From Sarocladium kiliense (taxonomy: Eukaryota > Ascomycota > Sordariomycetes > Hypocreales > Sarocladiaceae): a stretch of DNA of 64,000 nucleotides. The notes beneath the pieces were generated by a model that was not told where the DNA came from, did not search any database, and saw only the letters and a program-made list of their open reading frames with translations. Below are positions 57,655-64,000 of this stretch, piece after piece. Numbering within the stretch: position 1 is the first letter of the stretch; the number at the start of each line of letters is the position of its first letter. Both the position numbers and the translations under genes were made by a program. Location of the stretch: positions 248,001 to 312,000 of the forward strand of contig JAUZTG010000039.1 in the NCBI GenBank assembly GCA_030734395.1. Reading direction: 5' to 3'.

Positions 57655-58707
57655 ATGCCTTCCCTCGTCGGCAAGCAAACCGGCTCAACCGGTTTCGGTC
57701 TCATGGGCCTCGCTACACGTGTACCCCCAATCTCAGACGAGCAAGCCCTCGGCGCCATGCGCGCAGCCATAGAGTCAGGCATGACCTTTTGGAACGCAGG
57801 AGACCACTACGGCACCCCCGAGCGCAATACCCAGACACTACTTGCAAAGTATCTCCGCCAGTACCCCGAGGATGCGGACAAGATCGTACTCAGCGTCAAG
57901 GGCGCCTTCGACTTTGCCACAATGACACCCGACGGCTCACCAGAGGGCATCAAGAAGAGCATCGACGCGGTCCTCGCTGATCTCGATGGCACGCACAAGA
58001 TCGACATTTTCGAGTGCTCGCGAGTCGACCCCAAGGTCCCACTCGAGACAACACTGAAGTTCCTTGAGGAGGAGTACGTGAATAAGGGCATTATTGGCGG
58101 CATCGCACTGAGCGAAGTTGCGGCTCCGACTATTCGTCGTGCGGCCGCCATCACCAAGATCGTCGCTGTCGAGGTCGAAGTCAGCCTGTGGAACATGCAT
58201 GTCCTGGAGAACGGTGTCGCCGAGGCCTGTGCCGAGCTCAACATCCCCATTGTCGCGTAGGCCACCCTTTCTTTTCCCGAGTCTCGTCCAAACTGGTGAA
58301 ACTGACATATTCAACTCAGATATTCTCCCATTGGCCAAGGCATGCTCGGGGGTCTCTTCAAGTCCCTCGACGATCTCCCCGAAGGGGATCTCAGGCGCTA
58401 TTACCCGCGTTTCCAACCCGAGAACTTCGCTATCAACCTTGAGCTTGTGAAGCAGCTTGAGACTCTGGCCAAGCAGAAAGGCTGCACCCCAGCCCAGCTC
58501 GCCCTCGGGTGGATTCATAGCCTGTCCAGGAAGCCCAACATGCCGACTTTCATCCCCATCCCTGGCGCGACGACCGAGGCAAGAGTACGAGAGAACGGTG
58601 TCTATGTCGAGCTGACGGAGGAAGATCTCAAGGCTATTGACAATGTCCTGGCCAAGTTTGAGGTTGTGGGTGGACGCTACCCGGAGGGTGTGCCGACTGA
58701 CGGCTAG
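57655..58707 (+). CDS. Aldo-keto reductase, pyridoxal-reductase (PLR1/AKR8) type
   Basis: Two exons, 57655-58256 and 58320-58707, give 329 aa. It has the TIM-barrel aldo-keto reductase pattern: GLMGLATRVPPIS, then FWNAGDHYGTPERN with the catalytic Tyr, KIVLSVKGAF with the Lys, and FECSRVDPKV. The usual catalytic Asp is Asn here and the usual His is replaced by the Arg of SRVDP; both changes are known from the PLR1 group. TFIPIPGATTEARVREN near the end is the NADPH-binding element. It probably reduces pyridoxal to pyridoxine or a related aldehyde in the cytosol. Three other splice-phase checks agree. Confidence 0.9.
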
Positions 58708-58917
58708 CTGGCTATGCCTTCGGTTGTAATTCGTGGCTAGCCGCAGGTTGAGAGTGCGACTAGCAGCTGTGCAGTATTCAAGACTCAGTGGGAACAAGGT
58801 GGAAATAATAGAATAGAATAATCTTTTACAAGTTCAAGGTATCTAGAGAGTACGTCCGATCTTCTGTGAACAAAGGTGGAGAGATCCGCCTCCACATGTT
58901 ACAGCCTACAGTTTCTT

Positions 58918-59403
58918 CTACAGTCTACCGTCCACTCTTATACGCACCACAAGTGCAAAAATTGCCGATAAGGTTGCCGTTGCTCCGGCGTAAAAGATGG
59001 CTGGTCTGTAAGGCACGATGGACGTCGATCCATCGGCACCCGTCGCGTCGATGAGGAAACCAGCAAGGGGATTCCCCAGCAGGAGGCCGGGGGTCCATCC
59101 CGTCAGTGCCAAACTCATGCCACCAGCAGCTCGACGACCCCCAACATGTCTACTAAGTGCGGTAGGCAGGGTGACAAAGAAAGGCCCATTCGCTAGGCCA
59201 TTGAAGATGGAGAAGACCAGGATAATCGTCAATGTGGACGAGACAGACCACACGGCGAACATGGTGATGGCATTGACAGACATGGTCAATAGCAGCATAT
59301 TAATGGCTCCAAGCTTGTCGCAGGCGGTTCCAGATGTGAGGCGCCGAATGGTCATGCATGCGTTGAAGCAGGCGACTGGCCGAGCCTTGCTGTTAGGCGC
59401 CAT
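58918..59403 (-). pseudogene. MFS transporter remnant (C-terminal half)
   Basis: 161 codons cover about the last six membrane segments of a monocarboxylate-type MFS carrier: IRRLTSGTACDKLGAINMLL, FSIFNGLANGPFFVTLPTAL, GMSLALTGWTPGLLLGNPLAG. Family members have about 12 segments and 400-500 aa. Upstream of 59403 on the minus strand I find no matching N-terminal half. It is a truncated gene or pseudogene, close to the sparse, repeat-bearing end of the window. Confidence 0.65.
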
Positions 59404-59919
59404 CGAAGTTTAATGGGTGGTACCCCAAATAAGGTGGTGAGTGCCTGTTGGTGACCATGTGCAGATCCACGCGGGTCCAACCCAAAGCAGACCTCTGCAT
59501 AAGCTAAACGATGTCAACTGGTATGGGAGAACCGAGAAATAAGAGAAGCAAAAGAAGGGTAAAAAAGGCAAATAATGCAAAAAGAAATACATACAACAGC
59601 CGGTATTCGCTGGTCGTCACCGACCCAACTACTAATCAGCCCCTTAGCAGTTTAACTAGGGGAGAGCGGACGGGATCCCGTGTATTCTACTAGGTATGGT
59701 CGTATGTGTCACAACCGGCCAGCTCATACAGATTATATTTTACATACGTAAGATGGTTAATAGTGGTCTTATCGCAAGATAGGTTCAGGAGCACACCACA
59801 AAGAATCAACCTGGCTAAATTAATATTTCCACGCAAAGTACGGATTACTATCACATGAGGACCATGTTACATTCTGGATTCTATATTCGAAGCCGTGGTT
59901 ACTACTGCATCTAGAGTCC
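59404..59919. other. Intergenic, AT-rich
   Basis: A pyrimidine-rich stretch on the minus strand near 59530-59590 and the first copy of the 40-bp direct repeat lie here. No gene is seen. Confidence 0.45.
59669..59708 (+). repeat. 40-bp direct repeat, copy 1
   Basis: This begins GACGGGATCCC and ends TGGTCGTATGTG, and matches copy 2 at 36 of 40 positions (mismatches at positions 12, 16, 17 and 28). The orientation is the same. TGTCACAACCGG follows at once here, but not at copy 2. Confidence 0.8.
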
Positions 59920-62347
59920 TCAGACAGATCCTAGCGCCCCGGACATTGTGGATTCCTCGTACTCTACGCTGTATCCGTGCTGGGCCATCTCAGCAGTCGT
60001 GCCGCAGCTCATACAAGATGCCATCCCTGGGTTGCTGTATATACCACTCTGCATATAAGAACTAAGATCTGCTTGCACGGCGGCATCCAAGGAGTTGATT
60101 TGGAATGTAGGAAGCTCAGAAAGCTCTACCACATAATGTTCCTGCTGTCGAGCCCTCATGTCTCGGCGTCGTTCCTAAATAAAGTCAGCAAGGCAGTAGC
60201 CTAGTAAGTGAACGGGCTAAACTGACCGCTTCTCGCTGGCATAACCGCCAAAGCACGTGTACAAAGCTGGCCAGTCCGAGGGTCAGGGCAAGGTATTGGC
60301 CAGTGGAGGTAATAGCGTAAATATTAACCACCTTATTCCACTTAAGCGTGGCCTCAACTGCTGTTACGGAAAGAATAAAAGATGTCACCCCAAGAGCTGC
60401 GCAACGCATCCGATAGTACCTGACCTCCTAAATATCAGCAATCAAGATCTCGCAAAGCCTGCATCAAACAAGAGACTGTACCATTGCACTTCTATCTCCA
60501 AAGGAGTGATCAGCCGGATCCCACACTGAACTTCATCCGGAAGTTCGCTTAGACGGCGCAGGGCTTGGTAAAGCCATCGACCAAGCAAGAAGATTCTCGT
60601 CAGAATCCCACTGTCTCTCCATTTCTGATAGGCCCCCTGTGGCAACGGCTGGTCAGGCATCTCTATCGGGATCCCTCTCGAACGCATATTATGGACTTTG
60701 CCGAAAACTAGTTGATAGATGGCTGAGGTTCGAATTGACTGGATCATCTCAGGAGCCAACATTATAACTGTCCAAGGCGGCACAAATACCATGTAGGCGA
60801 TAGCGGGGTCCATTGTTATAATAATGGTATCCCGCAGCCTTGAGAAAGCTGGGCTTGGATCCAAGACTGGCGCCATGACGAAGTGGTAGGTTCCACATGG
60901 CATGCGGCTAAAGACTTGATCGTAAGCATATCGCTCGAACCATATTCCATGGTAAAGCATCAGAACGTGAGTAGCATAAAGGAATGTTGTTCGCACATTC
61001 AACCCTACCCAGACCTCTGTAGTGCCAAGTCGAGCTTGGTTGGGATTTGAGCTGAAGACACAGAGTACGCCTCCCCAATAGAGCCAATATAGCACTTCAA
61101 CTTCCACACTAAAGGTGCAAGGAGCAAGGCTTATTGCAAATGTTGCAATTGCCAGAGAGAAGTTGAAGAAGAGGTACGCCGTCTGGATAGTGTCGCAGCT
61201 TGCTGGTAACAAGTGATTGCTGAGAAGAGCCGCTAGCCACTGAAAATAAATGCCAAGCCTAACCCCTAGCCCATTCAAATCCTCATTTGCTTGGAAGCCA
61301 AGAGAACAGAGGCTACGGTTGTTCCGAACCGCAACGAAGCGAGTCTCGTTGAATTCCTCGTATTCCTCGTAAATGAAGCGAGTCTCGTTAAGTACCTGGT
61401 TCTCAGGGTAAGAGGTCCACTTGCTTGGAATACCGATTTCATCGTCCTCGACACGCTTAGATGATATAAAGCTTTCTTCTGTGCGCCTCACTCTGGAAAA
61501 TTGTGCTGCGTAGTTATCTTCAACAAAAAGAGAAAGCTGGTTGGGTGCTACCCGACGTTCGCACTCCACTGGTGTCTTGGGTATCGTCCCTGTCTCCCAC
61601 ACCGCAAGACTTCCACCCCTGCCCAAGGCCATTTTCCACTGGAAAAAGGGGACAGTCAGTGCAATGCTCAAAACTAAAATTAGAGACATTCGCTTTATAT
61701 AGCAGCCGGCCTTATAGTCGTGAATATCCCGGGCTTTTATAATAAACACGCAACCCATCATCAAAGTTAGAACTTGTATCCAAAGCCTAAAAACCTTAGC
61801 AGAAAAACAAGCAGAAACAAATGGATAGTAGAGGCATGTGAAGTATAACGATAAGAAAGGGCAAAAGACGACCGCTGGCCCATACAGACCACTCAAGGCT
61901 GCCCCTGGGTAGGGAGAGAACGGCAGGCTGTCGCCCTTGTAAGCCACTAAGGCCACAGCTTTGCCCAAGAAGCTGCCGGTGGGTTCCGCTATCGAACGTC
62001 CATACGCAAGGACTTTGGCCAATACTCCAGGTGTTCCACAATCATGTGAAGGCTCTGGGTAAGTGAAGGGTTCTGGGGAGTTGGAACGAAGACTAATGAC
62101 TTCAAAGTAGTTTGAGCTGGATCGTGATGATTAGCTGAGGCTAACTTTACAACAAATTCGGAACGGAAGTGTACTCCATCGCTGGATAGAGCTGTATCAA
62201 ATGCTCTAAGTATTCGCTATTGGGAATAACGTGACCAGGCTCACTGGAAGAGCAGGTTTCGTCACCTAGGTTTGCTGCAGATGGCGAAGCAACTGGTACG
62301 CCGAGAGAAATGCTTTCACGATTCTGGCTTTCTGCCGATGAACGCAT
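59920..62347 (-). CDS. Large orphan polytopic membrane protein
   Basis: Four exons, 62347-62151, 62116-60482, 60419-60227 and 60174-59920, give 759 aa with all phases closing. The N-terminal part is soluble (EYLEHLIQLYPAMEYTS). Many hydrophobic segments follow (GLYGPAVVFCPFLSLYFTCL, FRLWIQVLTLMMGCVFII, TLKWNKVVNIYAITSTGQYL). A lumenal or outside loop near residue 300 has three N-glycosylation sites, including a duplicated NETRF. The last ~85 residues are soluble (MRARQQEHYVVELSELPTF). The first intron is only 34 nt and its donor (GTAAAG) weak, so the 5' end is uncertain. I do not recognise the family; it resembles lineage-expanded fungal membrane proteins of unknown role. Confidence 0.65.
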
Positions 62348-62987
62348 CGCCACCAGCCTTTGTCAAGAGCTGACGAAAATGAAGTCGGCTGGCATGAGCC
62401 AGCTCGTTGCCGGTACAGGGCCAACCAGCACTATTAAATGATGTTTTCAAGACACCAGAGAAAGTCGGTGAGGCGAGAGGCTCTCCTGTTGAAAGGTCGT
62501 AATTACTAGGCAGCAGGGACACGCAAGCATTAGCACCATGTTCAGCCTGCAGCCACAGATATAGGCTCGTAGCGCCATTGGACCAACCGACATTGAACCT
62601 TGCTTGTCAAGAAAGCCTCGCGTAAAAGTAGATTAAGCTGCGCCACATCAGGTCGCATGGACAGCTTCCGCTTTCGTTCTCTCACATTAGGTTTTCACGC
62701 GCCTAGTAGTTTTAAGCTCTCAGCTCAATCAGAAGTAAAATCGCGGCATCAACGCTCCTTTATCTTACATTCAACAGCTCCATAGCAAACATGAGCAGCA
62801 GTTATTTTAATGACAGCTGTCTATGGAGGAGGAAGGAGGCGGTGTGCCAATTTCCCGCCGTTTTAAACGGAAGTCAGTCAAGGGTTGGTCATGGGTGCGG
62901 TGTCTTCTGATAACGGCGACCATTGCAGCTGGCTCATAGCGCGCAGGCTGCTAAATCTAGGAGCCAGAGCACAGAACACAAGTTCTT

Positions 62988-63027
62988 GACGGGATCCCTT
63001 GTTCTCTACTAGGTGTGGTCGTATGTG
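62988..63027 (+). repeat. 40-bp direct repeat, copy 2
   Basis: Second copy of the element at 59669-59708, same orientation, 3319 bp apart and flanking the membrane protein gene. The right flank differs from copy 1, so the similarity is confined to about this length. Confidence 0.8.
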
Positions 63028-63120
63028 AAGAATTGTGTTGCAATTTCGCTCTATATCTATAATGAAACACGTCAGGTATTAAAAAATCACAATGAAAAGA
63101 AAAAGAAAGAAGGCTAATAG

Positions 63121-63172
63121 CCCCCTCCCCCCCTCTTTTCTTCTGAAAAAAATAAAAAAAATAAAAAAAATT
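63121..63172. repeat. Low-complexity C-rich and A-rich tract
   Basis: A run of C and T is followed by several runs of A separated by single T residues. Such a tract can be polymorphic in length and prone to sequencing or assembly error. Confidence 0.75.
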
Positions 63173-64000
63173 AGTAAATCATTTAGATAATTGTGCAGCA
63201 AATACATGCACTTCGTTGCCTGATGCGCTGGTGGTCTAAGATTTACCGTGCCTGTGCAGTGATTGTTGGTCTCTCGCAAGGACCTGTAATTCGACGCAGA
63301 CTGCAGAGGCAAGGCAGATTCATTTTCTGAGGCAGAATGTGCAGCTTGTTTACAGGCCCTATTGAAATGCTGTGCATTTTACGTCGTCACTATGAAAGAT
63401 GAGAGCGCCTTGACCTTGTGAGGTACTCCGTACCACAGCTGTATGTAGCACACTCCGATTCGTCGCCCTGCTTACTTCCATAGCATAGCCGCGTTAAGGG
63501 TGCATACGGCCTACTAAGGAAGGTACCTTGACCTCAGACCGAGTTCTGCCCAAGCAGGGAGACATCAAGGCAGAAATTGCAGCCGCTGGCGCAGCAGCTT
63601 CTATCATCCAGCTACCGGGTTTTCTCACTAAATCACTACTCTTCACCACCCAGTACTTATCAACTTTAGGGCATGTTTTAGCAGCATTATGCAACATAAG
63701 GAAGAAGTAGGCCATCCTTTTTGTAAAGGTAGTAATAAAGATAGGATATCTTCAACTTACTAGTTTAAGATACAAGGTGAGTAATACCTTCTACAATCAT
63801 CCTTATATAGCTCTATTCATAATAAATTCTAATTGCAGCTCCAGCTCTTGGAGTGATAATTCTAAATGATAGTGCCTAAGTGAGCCCCTTGATCAACGGC
63901 AATGTTGAAGGACCACGACGTAGATAATAGTTCTACTTGTATAAACTTGCTCTCGCTCTGAATATGAAAAGCAACAGAGGAAAAGTAGCAACATATAGAA

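Larger units (their letters stand above)
62348..64000. other. Sparse, AT-rich terminal stretch, about 1.65 kb
   Basis: It holds promoter sequence of the membrane protein gene, the second direct-repeat copy, a homopolymer-rich patch and short ORFs (for example 63494-63715 on - and 63528-63710 on +) without a domain. No gene is supported. Confidence 0.4.

Noticed and set aside
60442..60481. Alternative C terminus of the membrane protein reading through to a TGA (ending AGFARS)
   Set aside because: A 62-nt intron joins the frame to a downstream membrane segment and a long soluble tail, which is a better model.
62316..62522. 68-codon ORF on - upstream of the membrane protein as a further 5' exon
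   Set aside because: It overlaps the chosen first exon in another frame, and no splice pair joins it.
1..64000. CRISPR arrays, rRNA genes and intact transposons
   Set aside because: No regularly spaced repeats, rRNA-like sequence, transposase or reverse-transcriptase motifs were found.

Overview
The window looks like a piece of a filamentous ascomycete (Pezizomycotina) chromosome, most likely a Dothideomycete. The evidence is short spliceosomal introns (mostly 48-142 nt, with GTRNGT donors and CTNAC-like branch points), moderately GC-rich genes, no operons, and fungus-typical families: a GH62 arabinofuranosidase with CBM1, GH74 xyloglucanase, PIR cell-wall protein, adenylate-forming reductase, and F-box and GMC families. 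The species cannot be fixed from the sequence alone. Exon boundaries are my own splice reconstructions; where I say they close in frame, I checked the phases by hand.

Layout. 1-16.9 kb is mostly housekeeping: the 3' end of a secreted GH62-CBM1 enzyme, a TAPT1/Emp65-type ER membrane protein, a dienelactone hydrolase, a vacuolar-type Ca2+/H+ exchanger, an F-box-like gene of uncertain integrity, a WBP4-like splicing factor, an MFS transporter and a PIR-repeat GPI cell-wall protein. About 16.9-22.2 kb is a gene desert. 22.2-36.7 kb is dense: a GFA enzyme, GPI16 and LUC7 head to head, an RGG-box protein, a 1070-aa A-T-R adenylate-forming reductase, a nucleoside deoxyribosyltransferase-like protein, a small SANT/Myb-like protein, an atypical PDI with a HEEL tail, and a secreted prolyl-4-hydroxylase-like dioxygenase.

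37-43.4 kb holds what looks like a tandemly duplicated module: a long F-box-like gene on + with small charged ORFs on - upstream, present twice. 43.7-51.8 kb carries a Gfo/Idh/MocA oxidoreductase, secreted GH74, an F-box/LRR-like protein and a GMC oxidoreductase. 51.8-64 kb is sparser and more AT-rich: a small secreted Cys-containing protein, a fungal transcription-factor-like protein without a zinc cluster, a pyridoxal-reductase-like AKR, a truncated MFS gene, and a large orphan polytopic membrane protein lying between two copies of a 40-bp direct repeat.

How they work together: no classical biosynthetic cluster is visible. Two functional themes recur. One is plant cell-wall attack and carbohydrate oxidation (GH62, GH74, GMC, Gfo/Idh/MocA). 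The other is ER/secretory maturation (TAPT1-like, GPI16, PDI-like, P4H-like, GPI-anchored PIR protein). No tRNA, rRNA, CRISPR array or intact transposon was recognised.
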